Source of the DNA: Actinomycetes bacterium
Lineage (GTDB): Bacteria > Actinomycetota > Actinomycetes > Actinomycetales > Cellulomonadaceae
Assembly: GCA_021778635.1 (NCBI GenBank)
Contig: JAJYCD010000020.1
Coordinates: 1 to 40,995 of the forward strand
DNA: 40,995 bases
Reading direction: 5' to 3'
The notes under the pieces are model-generated. The model saw only the letters and a program-made list of their open reading frames with translations, ran no database searches and had not been told where the DNA came from. Position 1 is the first letter of the stretch, and each line of letters begins with the position of its first letter. This document shows positions 9,901-18,427 of this stretch, piece after piece. Made by a program: the position numbers and the translations under genes.

Positions 9901-10046
9901 ACGGCCACTGTCGGGGTCGACTCGTTCGCGACGGGCGCACCTGCCGGTGCCGCCGTACGGACCGCTCGGCGGCGGGCGGGCCTGGTTGGCGGCTGCGTGC
10001 CGTCGGGGTTCGTCGACTCGCCGGAGATGCTGTTCTCGAGTGTCAC
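6909..10046 (-). CDS. rne: RNase E/G family endoribonuclease
   Basis: Single-strand endoribonuclease for mRNA decay and stable-RNA processing. 1045 residues from a GTG at 10046 ([11 protein letters not shown]), chosen because AGGAG lies seven bases upstream; the open frame continues to 10160 without support. Residues 1-480 are disordered and rich in Ala, Glu and Arg, with basic clusters such as [13 protein letters not shown]. The S1 domain begins near 504 ([20 protein letters not shown]). The catalytic metal-binding aspartates lie in [13 protein letters not shown] (about 760) and IDFIDM (about 805). From about 880 the tail is again disordered, with a His-rich patch ([17 protein letters not shown]). 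As in mycobacterial RNase E, the catalytic core is flanked by disordered arms on both sides, which in that family bind RNA and degradosome partners. Confidence 0.95.
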   Translation of the reverse strand: MTLENSISGESTNPDGTQPPTRPARRRAVRTAAPAGAPVANESTPTVAVTPAVEDIQIETAAPTRPTRSRRAVRTTQSEASAPSPAVAPVEEAPATEAALVSAGVEPAPTEPTARRSRARTAPAAVADDQDSPKTRSRRRATAPRAAESVIAAEVAPEAETEPDSAEDAVEAAAQPGSASAPEPVAGAPRRPNTTLLFQAPDPTAARPRRRRASTPAGSPEAVSEAAGAVHAELAMLAAAAEVEQDTGDTSAVAAADVARQDGSPDESVGSGRARRSRRGARRAPDEQDVVEPAVVEAALDEDDEIEAEVVGDADLGDGTEPDEGAPRRRRRRGGRGRRGRAAGDDTQDQDGTDEDAAVEDDEVLEEAASDGAVGELVEDETGTGSSRRRRRRRRSGRGGDGDGEQTASVAAGTTRGRQPRPVNDEVTALRGSTRLEAKRQRRREGRDAGRRRTIVTESEFLARRESVDRSMVVREVNGLTQIAVLEDGVLVEHYISSQAQASMAGNVYLGRVQNVLPSMEAAFVDVGKGRNAVLYAGEVNWDAAGMEGQPRRIEQALKSGDPVLVQVTKDPIGHKGARLTSQVTLAGRYLVYVPGGGMTGISRKLPEPERARLKKLLREIVPDSAGVIVRTAAEGASEDELRADIDRLQAQWTAIEKKAKSASAPALLQGEPDLAIRVVRDIFNDDFGSLIVQGDQAWETVSGYIGAMAPDLAAKVSRWTGTGDVFAEHRVDEQLSKALGRKVWLPSGGSLVIDKTEAMTVIDVNTGKFVGSGGTLEETVTRNNLEAAEEIVRQLRLRDVGGIIVIDFIDMVLESNRDLVLRRLVECLGRDRTKHQVAEVTSLGLVQMTRKRVGQGLAEAFGDTVPGQETGGVRSDVSAPTETGGDAPGDGRRPRRKRGGKESGESIPTVVPVLPEAREAVKATLATIAAAAAHAHEHAHDDGAHDGSVAAEPTGSLPADAVPPAHESADGDAASNVQVALAAVAASLESPGGDDPAERAEGSGEADLALVPVDPQVFELDGDEDGEQDAPDGRVDREGDADQE

Positions 10047-10368
10047 GCGGGTACTCCTGTGTGCCCGCGGCGCCGTCCACACATCTCGGTCCCACGGGCG
10101 GTCGGTCGTCGCCTGCGCTGTCGCGCGGCGACGGAAGTCGTCGGTTGCGGCTGGCCGCACGCGTGGGCCGGCGCCATCGCCAGCCGTTCACCCTGTAGGG
10201 GTGCCGGCGGCGCCTGGCGAGCGCGACGCACTGATGCGGCGAGCACGTTCGTGGCATCGAGGCGGTGTGGCCACCTGTGATGCCGTCCTCAGTATCGCAC
10301 AGCGCACGTGGCGAGCCACGTACGGCACGGTCCGTGGCCGTGTCAAACGAAACGACGCCACGTCAGAA

Positions 10369-10388
10369 TCAGGGACCTTGGTCCTAGT
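10369..10388 (+). promoter_or_regulatory. DosR/DevR-like box upstream of cydA
   Basis: TCAGGGACCTTGGTCCTAGT. The core GGGAC-4 nt-GTCCT matches nine of ten core bases of the DosR box (TTSGGGACTWWAGTCCCSAA) with the same spacing; the outer bases and the AT-rich centre match poorly. Its centre lies about 43 bases before the predicted cydA transcription start, a usual activator position. The window encodes a DevR-like regulator at 18428-19108. Assignment is inference from the pattern. Confidence 0.45.
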
Positions 10389-10400
10389 GCGCACAGGACC
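10380..10400. repeat. Inverted repeat GGTCCT-A-GTGC/GCAC-AGGACC
   Basis: Two arms, GGTCCT + GTGC and GCAC + AGGACC, asymmetric by one base. The left arm overlaps the DosR-like box and the right arm sits just before the -10. It could be a second operator half or simply an extension of the first palindrome. Confidence 0.4.
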
Positions 10401-10409
10401 TTCACACCC

Positions 10410-10415
10410 TAGGTT
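10410..10415 (+). promoter_or_regulatory. cydA -10 (TAGGTT)
   Basis: TAGGTT fits TAnnnT. At 17 bases upstream the sequence is GTGCGC, so there is no recognisable -35, as expected of an activator-dependent promoter. The predicted start near 10422 leaves a leader of about 58 bases before the cydA GTG. Confidence 0.45.
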
Positions 10416-10479
10416 CGAGGCGCTGAGCAAACCTTGCGCACGCCGCCCGCCCCGATCGTCACACCCTCCGGAGACCTGA

Positions 10480-11937
10480 GTGGAAGCCCTCGACCTGGCC
10501 CGCTGGCAGTTCGGTATCACCACCGTCTACCACTTCATCTTCGTCCCGCTCACGATCGGTCTCTCACCCCTGATCGCGATCATGCAGACGATCTGGTACC
10601 GCACGGGAGACGAGCGCTGGCTCCGCCTCACGAAGTTCTTCGGGAAGCTGTTCCTGATCAACTTCGCGATCGGCGTCGCTACCGGGATCGTCCAGGAGTT
10701 CCAGTTCGGGATGAACTGGAGCGAGTACTCGCGGTTCGTCGGCGACGTCTTCGGCGCGCCTCTCGCGATGGAGGCGCTCGCGGCGTTCTTCATCGAGTCG
10801 ACGTTCCTCGGCCTGTGGATCTTCGGCTGGGACAAGCTGCCCAAGAAGATCCACCTCGCGACGATCTGGCTCGTGGCCTTCGCGACCAACCTGTCCGCGT
10901 ACTTCATCCTCGCCGCGAACTCCTGGATGCAGCACCCCGTCGGCGCCGAGCTCGTGAACGGTCGCGCGCAGATGACCGACATCGGCGCCGTCCTGCGCAA
11001 CCCGACCCTCCTCGCAGCGTTCCCGCACACGATCACCGCGGCCCTGCTGACGGCAGGGACGTTCGTCGCCGGCATCGCCGCCTGGCTGATGGTGCGCGCC
11101 GCCCGCGGCAAGAAGCTCGAGCTCGCCGGCCTCTACCGGCCGGCGGTGATGCTCGGCGTGATCGTGATGCTGATCGGCGGTCTCGGCCTCTTCGTCACCG
11201 GCGACCAGCAGGCCAAGCTGATGTTCAAGCAGCAGCCCATGAAGATGGCGTCCGCCGAGGCGCTCTGCGAGACCACGGACGGCGCCAGCTTCTCGATCCT
11301 GGCCATCGGCGATCTCACCAACAACTGCACCGGCGTCAACCACGTGATCCAGGTGCCGGGTCTGACGTCCTTCCTCGCGTCGGGCGACTTCAACAGCCGC
11401 CTCGAGGGCGTCGACAACCTCCAGAAGAGCTACGAGCAGAAGTACGGCACCGGCCAGGACTACAAGCCGAACCTCGTCGTCACCTACTGGTCCTTCCGGC
11501 TCATGATCGGGCTCGGCATCGGAAGTGCGGCGCTCTCCCTCGCAGCGCTCTGGCTCATGCGCAAGGGTCGGTTCCCGACCTCCCGCTGGTTCGCCCGACT
11601 CGCCATCTGGGCGATCCCGACACCGTTCCTCGCCTCGTCGCTCGGCTGGGTCTTCACCGAGATGGGGCGGCAGCCATGGATCGTCGCCCCGAACCCCACC
11701 GGTATCGACGGCGTCTGGCTCCTGACCTCCCGCGGCGTGTCCACGGTCGTCACCCCGGCCGAGATCATCATCTCGATGGTCGCCTTCACGCTGCTCTACG
11801 CAGGGCTCGCCGTCGTCTGGTACAAGCTGATCCACCGGTACGCGATCGAGGGCGTCGCGGACTCCGAGCAGGACGTCAGCCCTGACAACCCCGACAACCC
11901 AGACGCCGCCGACCGGCCGCTGTCGTTCGCCTACTGA
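10480..11937 (+). CDS. cydA: Cytochrome bd oxidase subunit I
   Basis: Integral membrane quinol oxidase subunit carrying haems b558, b595 and d; it reduces O2 to water with high affinity. 485 residues from a GTG at 10480, with GGAG seven bases upstream. Family marks: N-terminal WQFGITTVYHFIFVPLTIGL with an axial histidine, the second histidine in NSWMQHPVGAEL, and EMGRQPW in the quinol-site region. Hydrophobic segments occur along the whole length. The loop between about 230 and 320 is of the short type usual in Gram-positives. First gene of cydABDC plus a sensor kinase, with 13 bases to cydB. Confidence 0.98.
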   Translation: MEALDLARWQFGITTVYHFIFVPLTIGLSPLIAIMQTIWYRTGDERWLRLTKFFGKLFLINFAIGVATGIVQEFQFGMNWSEYSRFVGDVFGAPLAMEALAAFFIESTFLGLWIFGWDKLPKKIHLATIWLVAFATNLSAYFILAANSWMQHPVGAELVNGRAQMTDIGAVLRNPTLLAAFPHTITAALLTAGTFVAGIAAWLMVRAARGKKLELAGLYRPAVMLGVIVMLIGGLGLFVTGDQQAKLMFKQQPMKMASAEALCETTDGASFSILAIGDLTNNCTGVNHVIQVPGLTSFLASGDFNSRLEGVDNLQKSYEQKYGTGQDYKPNLVVTYWSFRLMIGLGIGSAALSLAALWLMRKGRFPTSRWFARLAIWAIPTPFLASSLGWVFTEMGRQPWIVAPNPTGIDGVWLLTSRGVSTVVTPAEIIISMVAFTLLYAGLAVVWYKLIHRYAIEGVADSEQDVSPDNPDNPDAADRPLSFAY

Positions 11938-11950
11938 GCCGGGAGAGGTC

Positions 11951-12979
11951 ATGGAGCTGTCCACCGTCTGGTTTCTGCTGATCGCGGTCCTCTGGACCGG
12001 TTACCTCGTCCTCGAGGGCTTCGACTTCGGTGTCGGCATGCTGCTGCCGATCCTCGGCCGCAAGGACACCGAACGTCGTGTCCTCATCAACACCATCGGC
12101 CCGGTCTGGGACGGCAACGAGGTGTGGCTGCTCACCGCGGGTGGCGCCACGTTCGCCGCCTTCCCGGAGTGGTACGCCACCCTCTTCTCCGGTTTCTACC
12201 TGGCCCTGCTGCTGATCCTGCTCGCGCTGATCATGCGGATCGTCTCGTTCGAGTGGCGCGGCAAGATCAACGACGCCGCCTGGCGTGGCCGCGCCGACCT
12301 CGGGATCATCATCGGGTCCTGGGTCCCGTCGATCCTCTGGGGCGTCGCGTTCGGGAACCTCGTGCGCGGGGTCGAGCTCGACAAGGCGCACCAGTACGTC
12401 GGTGGGTTCTTCGCGCTCCTCAACCCGTTCGCCCTGCTGGGCGGTGCGACGACGCTGATGATCTTCCTCACCCACGGGGCGATCTACCTCGCGCTCAAGA
12501 CGGACGGCGACCTCCGGGAGCGGGCCGGTGCGCTCGCGTCGAAGCTCTCGATCGTCACCGTCGTGGTCGCCGGCACGTTCGCCGTCTGGGCGCAGGTCGC
12601 CTACTCACGGAACACCTGGACGTGGGCCGCGGTGGTCCTCGCCGCCGTCGCTCTCGTCGGGGTCGTGGTCGCGACGCGGCTGCGCCGCGAGGGCTGGGCC
12701 TTCATCCTGTCCGCTGTCGCGATCGTCGGTGCCGTCGTCCTGATCTTCGGCTCGCTCTACCCGAACGTCATGCCGGCCTTCGACACGGCGAACTCGCTCA
12801 CGGTGACGAACGCCTCGTCCTCGAGCTACACGCTCACCGTGATGACCTGGGTCGCCGTGGTCCTCACCCCGGTCGTGCTCCTCTACCAGGGCTGGACGTA
12901 CTGGGTGTTCCGCAAGCGCATCAGTGTGACGAGCATCCCGGAGCACACCGGCCTGACGTTCGAGCGCACGAGCGCGTGA
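11951..12979 (+). CDS. cydB: Cytochrome bd oxidase subunit II
   Basis: Partner membrane subunit of CydA. 342 residues, typical length, with the conserved start VWFLLIAVLWTGYLVLEGFD, FDFGVGMLLP and GPVWDGNEVWLLT. Eight or nine hydrophobic segments are visible. GGGAGAGG stands just before the ATG at 11951. 13 bases separate it from cydD. Confidence 0.98.
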   Translation: MELSTVWFLLIAVLWTGYLVLEGFDFGVGMLLPILGRKDTERRVLINTIGPVWDGNEVWLLTAGGATFAAFPEWYATLFSGFYLALLLILLALIMRIVSFEWRGKINDAAWRGRADLGIIIGSWVPSILWGVAFGNLVRGVELDKAHQYVGGFFALLNPFALLGGATTLMIFLTHGAIYLALKTDGDLRERAGALASKLSIVTVVVAGTFAVWAQVAYSRNTWTWAAVVLAAVALVGVVVATRLRREGWAFILSAVAIVGAVVLIFGSLYPNVMPAFDTANSLTVTNASSSSYTLTVMTWVAVVLTPVVLLYQGWTYWVFRKRISVTSIPEHTGLTFERTSA

Positions 12980-12992
12980 GACGCTCGGTCGC

Positions 12993-14723
12993 GTGAAGCC
13001 TCTTGACCCGAGGCTCCTGCGGCACGCCCGGGCGGCCCGGGGCTACATCGCCCTGACCGCCGCACTGGGCGCCGCAGGAGCCGCGCTCGTGGTGGCCCAG
13101 GCCGTGCTGCTGGCCCACGCGCTCGCCGGCGCGGTGCACGACGGCGCCGTGCTCGGCATCGGAGCGCTCGGGGGCACAGCGGCGGGCGAGCGTGCCGACG
13201 GCGCCCCGCACGTCGGCACGCTCGTCGCCTGGCTCGCCGTCGTCGTGCTCGCGCGCACCGTCGTGACCTGGACGCAGGAGCGCTACGCGCACCGGGCGGC
13301 GGCGCAGACGATCGCCGAGCTCCGCGAGCAGGTCGTCGCGAAGGCGGCGGCGCTCGGTCCCCGGTGGCTCGCCGACGGTGACGGACCGCGGGTCGTGACC
13401 CTCGTCACCCGCGGGCTCGACGCGCTCGAGCCGTACTTCGTCCGCTACCTCCCCCAGCTGGTCCTCGCGGTCACCGTGACCCCGGCCACCCTCGTCGTCG
13501 TGCTCACGCAGGACTGGGTGTCGGCCCTGATCATCGCCGGCACGCTGCCGCTGATCCCGCTGTTCATGGTGCTCGTCGGTCGACTCACCGAAGGTCGGTC
13601 GACACGCGGGCTGCGGGTCATGCAGCGACTCGGTTCCCAGGTGCTCGACCTCCTCGCCGGTCTCTCGACGCTGCGCGCCCTCGGTCGCGAGCGCGGGCCG
13701 GTCGCTCGCGTGCGTGAGCTCGGCGACGCGCACCGCCGCGCGACGATGGGCACCCTCCGCATCGCCTTCCTGTCCGGGATGGTCCTCGAGCTGCTCACCA
13801 CGCTGTCCGTCGCCCTCGTCGCCGTCGGGATCGGCCTGCGGCTGGTCTACGGGGACATCAGCCTCGTCACCGGGATCACGGTCCTGGTGCTCGCACCCGA
13901 GGTGTACCTCCCGTTGCGTCAGGTCGGCGCGCAGTTCCACGCATCCACGGACGGCATCGCGGCGGCCGACCAGGCCTTCGCGGTCCTCGAGCTGCCGACG
14001 CGGACGCCCGGTGCGACCCCGTGCCCCGATCTGCGCCGGAGCACGCTCACTCTCGACTCTGTCGCGGTGCGTGCGCCCGGCCGCGACGTCCTCGCGCCGG
14101 CCGCCCTCGACGTCGTCGTGGCGCCCGGCCGCATCACCGCCCTCACCGGACTCAGCGGCGCGGGGAAGACCACCGCCGTCGAGGTGCTGCTCGGTCTGGT
14201 TCGCCCCGATCTCGGCCGCGTGACCGTCACGGGTCCCGACTCACTGCCGATCGACCTGGCGGATCTCGCCGCCCGCTCCTTCTGGGACCAGGTCGCCTGG
14301 GTGCCCCAGCGGCCCGTGCTCGAGCCGGGGACGCTGCGGGAGGTCGTCGGACCCGCGAGCGACGGCGACCTCGCGCGCACGTCCGCCGCCACGGGCCTCG
14401 ACCGCGTGGTCTCCTCGCTGCCGCACGGGTGGCTCACCCCGGTGGGGCAGGGCGGTGCGGGACTGAGCGTCGGGCAGCGGCAACGTGCCGCGTTGACCCG
14501 GGCGCTGCTCTCCCCCGCGCCGTTCGTGATCCTCGACGAGCCGACCGCGCACCTCGACGCCGAGGGCGAGCAGATCGTCCTCGAGACCGTGCGCGCGCTG
14601 CGCGCCGAGGGTCGCACGGTGCTCGTCGTCGCGCACCGGGCCTCGCTCCTCGCGGTCGCCGACACGGTGCTCGAGGTCCGCAGCAGCCCGGCGCCGAGCG
14701 TCGGATCGGCGGTCCCGGCATGA
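12993..14723 (+). CDS. cydD: ABC exporter CydD (cytochrome bd assembly)
   Basis: One half of the heterodimeric CydDC exporter, a membrane ABC protein that in E. coli handles thiols or haem and is needed for cytochrome bd maturation. 576 residues: membrane domain at about 15-330, then an ATPase domain with Walker A GLSGAGKTT, signature LSVGQRQRAALTRALL and Walker B FVILDEPTAHLD. GTG start at 12993, 13 bases after cydB; the ribosome site is weak. Its stop overlaps the cydC start (ATGA). Confidence 0.94.
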   Translation: MKPLDPRLLRHARAARGYIALTAALGAAGAALVVAQAVLLAHALAGAVHDGAVLGIGALGGTAAGERADGAPHVGTLVAWLAVVVLARTVVTWTQERYAHRAAAQTIAELREQVVAKAAALGPRWLADGDGPRVVTLVTRGLDALEPYFVRYLPQLVLAVTVTPATLVVVLTQDWVSALIIAGTLPLIPLFMVLVGRLTEGRSTRGLRVMQRLGSQVLDLLAGLSTLRALGRERGPVARVRELGDAHRRATMGTLRIAFLSGMVLELLTTLSVALVAVGIGLRLVYGDISLVTGITVLVLAPEVYLPLRQVGAQFHASTDGIAAADQAFAVLELPTRTPGATPCPDLRRSTLTLDSVAVRAPGRDVLAPAALDVVVAPGRITALTGLSGAGKTTAVEVLLGLVRPDLGRVTVTGPDSLPIDLADLAARSFWDQVAWVPQRPVLEPGTLREVVGPASDGDLARTSAATGLDRVVSSLPHGWLTPVGQGGAGLSVGQRQRAALTRALLSPAPFVILDEPTAHLDAEGEQIVLETVRALRAEGRTVLVVAHRASLLAVADTVLEVRSSPAPSVGSAVPA

Positions 14724-16621
14724 CCGCCACCACGACCCGACCGCGCACAGGCCGCGACGACCCGCTCCGCCGGGCGCTCGCACTCCTCGCGCTGTCACCA
14801 CGGACCCTCGCGCTGTCCGTCCTGCTCGGCGTGCTCGCGCTCGGGAGCGCCGTCGCGCTCGCGGCGGTGTCCGCCTGGCTCATCGCCCGGGCGTCACAGA
14901 TGCCACCGGTGCTCCAGCTGTCGATCGCGACGGTCGCCGTGCGGGCGTTCGGCATCGGCCGCGGCGTGTTCCGCTACGCGGAGCGCCTCACCTCGCACGA
15001 TCTCGCCCTGCGTGGGATGGCCCACCTGCGGGAGACGCTGTACGCCCAGCTCGCCGCCGGACGCACCGAGTCGCTCGTCGGTCTGCGCCGCGGTGACCTG
15101 CTCGCCCGGGTCGGCGCCGACGTCGACGCGGTCGGCGACGTCGTCGTGCGCGGCCTGCTGCCGGCGGCGGTGGCCGCCGTGCTCGGACTCGGGACCGTGC
15201 TCGCCATCGGCGCGTTCCTCCCCGCCGCCGGGTTCAGCCTCGCGGTGTGCCTCGTCGTCGCCGGCGTCGTCGCGCCGCTGCTCGCCGCCCGTGCGGCTCG
15301 TCGGAGCGAGGAGCTCGCCGCGGAGTCCCGTGCCGACATGACCGCGACGGCGCTGACCGTCCTCGACGACCCGGGACAGCTCACCGTCTCCGGGCAGCTC
15401 GCCGGGCAGCTCGACCTGCTCCGCGACGCGGACCGTCGACTGGCTGCCGCGACGGACACCGGTGCGCGGCCCGCGGCGGTCTCGGCGGCGCTCGGCACTC
15501 TCGCCGTCGGCGGCGCCGTGGTCGCGGCCCTCGTGCTCGGCATCCCGGCGGTCGGCCGTGGCGCGCTCACCCCCGTGGAGCTCGCCGTGGTGGTGCTCAC
15601 GCCACTCGCGGCCTTCGAGGCGACGTCGCTGCTGCCGGCGGCTGCGGTGCAGGTCCTCCGCTCCCGCCTCGCGGCGGCGCGGGTCATGGCACTGCTCGAC
15701 TCGGTCGACGACGGCACCACGGTCCGCGCGGTCCGACCCGCGTTCCCGCGCGACACCGAGGAGGCTGTTCGGCCCGCGGGTGACACCCTCGCGCACGTCC
15801 CCGACGTGACCGCCGACGACGGTGCGGCCTCGGCGGGCCCGCACGGTCTGGTGGCCCGCGACCTCGCGTGCGGTTGGCCCGGTCGGCCCGCCGTCGTGAG
15901 CGGTCTCGACCTCACGGTCCGTCCGGGCCGATCGGTGGCCGTCGTCGGCCCGAGCGGCACCGGCAAGACCACCGTGCTCCTCACCCTCGCTGGGCTGCTC
16001 CCTCCGCACGACGGCTCGCTCACCCTCGACGGCGTCCCGACGGCCTCACTCAGGAGCGAGCAGGTCGCGCGATCCGTCGTGCTCACGGCTGAGGACGCTC
16101 ACGTCTTCGAGACCACCGTGCTCGAGAACCTCCGCGTCGCGAACGGTGCCACGACCGCAGACGAGGCCCGCGCGGCGCTGCGCCGGGCGGGCCTCGGTGC
16201 CTGGCTCGACGCTCTGCCCGAGGGCGTGCAGACCGTGCTCGGCCCCGACGCCCTCACCGTGTCGGGAGGCGAGCGCCGGCGCCTGCTCCTCGCTCGTGCC
16301 CTCGTCTCCCCCGCCGAGATCCTGCTCGTCGACGAGCCCGCGGAGCACCTCGACACCGAGACCGCCGACGCCCTCGTGCGCGACCTCCTGAGCGGATCGT
16401 TCCGCGGCGAACCCACGGCCCGCACCGCAGCCGCGGAGAGCTCGCGGGGTGTCGTGGTCGTCACGCACCGCCTCACCCCGCTCGACACCGCGGACGAGGT
16501 GATCGTCATCACCGACGGCATGGTCCGGGCGCGCGGGACCCATGCGGAGCTCCTCCATCGCGACTCGGGATACCGTGACTCTCTGTGGAGGGAGAACCAG
16601 GGGTCGGCGGCCTCATCGTGA
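14720..16621 (+). CDS. cydC: ABC exporter CydC (cytochrome bd assembly)
   Basis: Second half of CydDC. 633 residues from the ATG at 14720 that overlaps the cydD stop; the same frame is open farther upstream inside cydD, but that part has no homology and is a GC artefact. Membrane domain at about 25-310 with the conserved RAFGIGRGVFRYAERLTSHD, a linker, and an ATPase domain with Walker A GPSGTGKTT, signature VSGGERRRLLLARAL and ILLVDEPAEHLD. The C-terminal helix ends ENQGSAASS, and its stop overlaps the kinase start. Confidence 0.94.
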   Translation: MTATTTRPRTGRDDPLRRALALLALSPRTLALSVLLGVLALGSAVALAAVSAWLIARASQMPPVLQLSIATVAVRAFGIGRGVFRYAERLTSHDLALRGMAHLRETLYAQLAAGRTESLVGLRRGDLLARVGADVDAVGDVVVRGLLPAAVAAVLGLGTVLAIGAFLPAAGFSLAVCLVVAGVVAPLLAARAARRSEELAAESRADMTATALTVLDDPGQLTVSGQLAGQLDLLRDADRRLAAATDTGARPAAVSAALGTLAVGGAVVAALVLGIPAVGRGALTPVELAVVVLTPLAAFEATSLLPAAAVQVLRSRLAAARVMALLDSVDDGTTVRAVRPAFPRDTEEAVRPAGDTLAHVPDVTADDGAASAGPHGLVARDLACGWPGRPAVVSGLDLTVRPGRSVAVVGPSGTGKTTVLLTLAGLLPPHDGSLTLDGVPTASLRSEQVARSVVLTAEDAHVFETTVLENLRVANGATTADEARAALRRAGLGAWLDALPEGVQTVLGPDALTVSGGERRRLLLARALVSPAEILLVDEPAEHLDTETADALVRDLLSGSFRGEPTARTAAAESSRGVVVVTHRLTPLDTADEVIVITDGMVRARGTHAELLHRDSGYRDSLWRENQGSAASS

Positions 16622-18330
16622 ACCTTGCGAACCAAGGGACGACGCACGACGCCTCGACGTCGGCGGACACCGGTCTCTCCGACCTCCTCGACGCCGTGCT
16701 CGCGCTCGCGGCCGACCTCGACCTCCCGAGCGTGCTGCAGCGGTTCGTGCAGACCTGCGCGGACCTCACCGGCGCCGCGTACGCGGCCATCAACGTCCTC
16801 GGCAGCCGCGGCGAGTCGACGACGTTCGTGCAGGCGGGCGTGTCCGAGGCCGTCGCCCGTCTCCTCGCGCACGGCCCGCACGCGATCGGCGTGCTGGGGC
16901 AGATCCCGGCGACGGGCGCGATCCGGCTCGACGACCTCACGCAGCACCCGGCGTTCCTCGGGTTCCCCGCGAACCACCCCTCGATGGGCTCGTTCATCGG
17001 CGCCTCGGTACGCGTCAGCCACCAGGTGTTCGGCCACCTCTACCTTGCGGACAAGCCCGGTGGGTTCACCGACGCCGACGAGGCGATCGTGCTCGGGCTC
17101 GCGGCAGCGGCCGGGGTCGCGGTGCACAACGCGCAGCTCTACGCCGAGGCCGCCCGTCGCGAGCACTGGCTCCGCGCCGGCCAGGAGATCACGACGATGC
17201 TGCTCTCCGGCCTCGACGAGGAGGAGGCGCTCGCCCACATCGCGGCGACCGCGCGCGAGGTCGCCGGGGCCGACGCCGCCGCGCTCGCACTGCCGGGCGT
17301 CGGGGGCGAGCTCGTCCTCGAGCTCGTCGACGGGCACGCGTCCGAGTCCCTGCTCGGCGCGATCATGCCGCGCGACGGTCGATCGTGGGCCGTGATGGAC
17401 GAGGGGCGCGGGCTGCTCGTCCCGTCGTTGTCCCAGTCGCGGGTCGTGCGCGTCGTGCCGATGCGCGCCTTCGGCCCCGCGCTGTTCGCACCGCTGCAGA
17501 CCGCGGGCCACGGCATCGGCGTGCTCATCCTGATGCGCAAGGTCGGTGCGGCACCCTTCACCTCTGCGGACCTCGACACCGCCGAGTCCTTCGCCGCGCA
17601 GGCCGCGCTGGCGTTCGTCCTCGCCGAGGCGCGTCACGCCCAGGACATCGCCGCTCTCCTCGACGAGCGCGAGCGGATCGCCCGCGACCTGCACGACCTC
17701 GCGATCCAGCAGCTCTTCGCCACCGGCATGCAGCTGGAGACGGTCCGCCGCCGGGCGGCTCGGGGGGTGGACGCCACCGAGCTGACGAGCATCGTCGAGG
17801 ACGCCCTCGACAACGTCGACGGTTCGGTGCGCCAGATCCGCTCGATCGTGCACGCGTTGCGCGACCCGGACGCCGCGACGAGCCTCGTCGAACGTCTCCG
17901 GCGCGAGGCGTCGCTCGCGCGGACCGGCCTCGGGTTCGCACCGTCGTTCGTGATCGAGCTGGACGGCCGTGCCCTCGAGCAGGGCACGTCGGACGCGGAC
18001 GTCGTCGCGGCCGACCTGATCGACGAGCGTGTCAGCGCGGATCTCGCGGACGACGTCGTCGCCGTCGTCCGCGAGGGCCTGGCCAATGCCGCCAGGCACG
18101 CACGCGCCTCGTCCGTCTCGGTCAGGATCAGCGTCCGAGGAACCGGTGCGACCGGGACGATCCTGGTCGAGGTGGAGGACGACGGCGCGGGGCTCCCCGC
18201 AGACCGTGAACGTCACTCGGGAACGCACAACCTCGCGGCTCGGGCGCGGCAGCACGGCGGTACGTTCAGCATCGGGGTCGCGCCCTCGGGACGCGGCACG
18301 CTGCTCAGCTGGCAGGCCCCGCTGGACTGA
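16618..18330 (+). CDS. GAF-GAF sensor histidine kinase, DosS/DevS-like
   Basis: Two-component sensor with no membrane segment. 570 residues from a GTG at 16618 that overlaps the cydC stop (GTGA); a GTG at 16585 would add 11 residues. GAF1 covers about 25-170, GAF2 about 185-340, followed by a HisKA_3 domain with phospho-acceptor His359 (ERERIARDLHDLAIQQLFA) and an HATPase_c domain (EGLANAARHARAS, VEDDGAGLP, HNLAARARQHGG). His120 in GFPANHPSMGSFIG aligns by motif with DosS His149 (GFPPYHPPM), the haem ligand, and VFGHLYLADK matches the following strand. This suggests haem binding and O2, CO, NO or redox sensing. As fifth gene of the cyd operon it probably adjusts oxidase supply; the facing regulator is the likely partner. 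Confidence 0.88.
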   Translation: MNLANQGTTHDASTSADTGLSDLLDAVLALAADLDLPSVLQRFVQTCADLTGAAYAAINVLGSRGESTTFVQAGVSEAVARLLAHGPHAIGVLGQIPATGAIRLDDLTQHPAFLGFPANHPSMGSFIGASVRVSHQVFGHLYLADKPGGFTDADEAIVLGLAAAAGVAVHNAQLYAEAARREHWLRAGQEITTMLLSGLDEEEALAHIAATAREVAGADAAALALPGVGGELVLELVDGHASESLLGAIMPRDGRSWAVMDEGRGLLVPSLSQSRVVRVVPMRAFGPALFAPLQTAGHGIGVLILMRKVGAAPFTSADLDTAESFAAQAALAFVLAEARHAQDIAALLDERERIARDLHDLAIQQLFATGMQLETVRRRAARGVDATELTSIVEDALDNVDGSVRQIRSIVHALRDPDAATSLVERLRREASLARTGLGFAPSFVIELDGRALEQGTSDADVVAADLIDERVSADLADDVVAVVREGLANAARHARASSVSVRISVRGTGATGTILVEVEDDGAGLPADRERHSGTHNLAARARQHGGTFSIGVAPSGRGTLLSWQAPLD

Positions 18331-18337
18331 CGGCGCA

Positions 18338-18364
18338 GCGCGACCGGCCACGCCGGCGTCGCGC
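18338..18364. terminator. Hairpin between convergent kinase and regulator genes
   Basis: GCGCGAC and GTCGCGC arms, with an inner CGGC/GCCG stem and a two-base bulge, in the 97-base gap where the two genes end facing each other. It could serve both directions. No T-tract. Confidence 0.4.
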
Positions 18365-18427
18365 GTGCCAGACCCGGTCGCGTGGCCACAGCACGACGAC
18401 GCGAGCGACCGTCGGACGCGCCTGAGG

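Larger units (their letters stand above)
10047..10479. other. rne-cydA divergent intergenic region
   Basis: 433 bases without a convincing gene. The part near 10310-10480 holds the cydA control elements described separately. On the minus strand a perfect TTGACA (10346-10341) could be the -35 of rne, but the hexamer at 18 bases (TACGTG) is a poor -10, so the rne promoter is unproven; if right, the rne leader is about 260 bases. The stretch 10060-10300 shows only GC-rich sequence with no clear signal. Confidence 0.6.

Noticed and set aside
10369..10415. Rex (redox repressor) site at cydA
   Set aside because: Known Rex boxes resemble TTGTGAACGCGTTCACAA; no such palindrome is present, and only a single TTCACA-like half is seen.
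10434..11885. Second open frame across cydA
   Set aside because: Parallel-frame shadow of cydA with Arg/Asp/Pro-rich sequence and no hydrophobic segments.
14021..14719. Long N-terminal extension of CydC
   Set aside because: Falls in the CydD ATPase region in another frame; the ATG at 14720 overlaps the cydD stop and starts the real family sequence.
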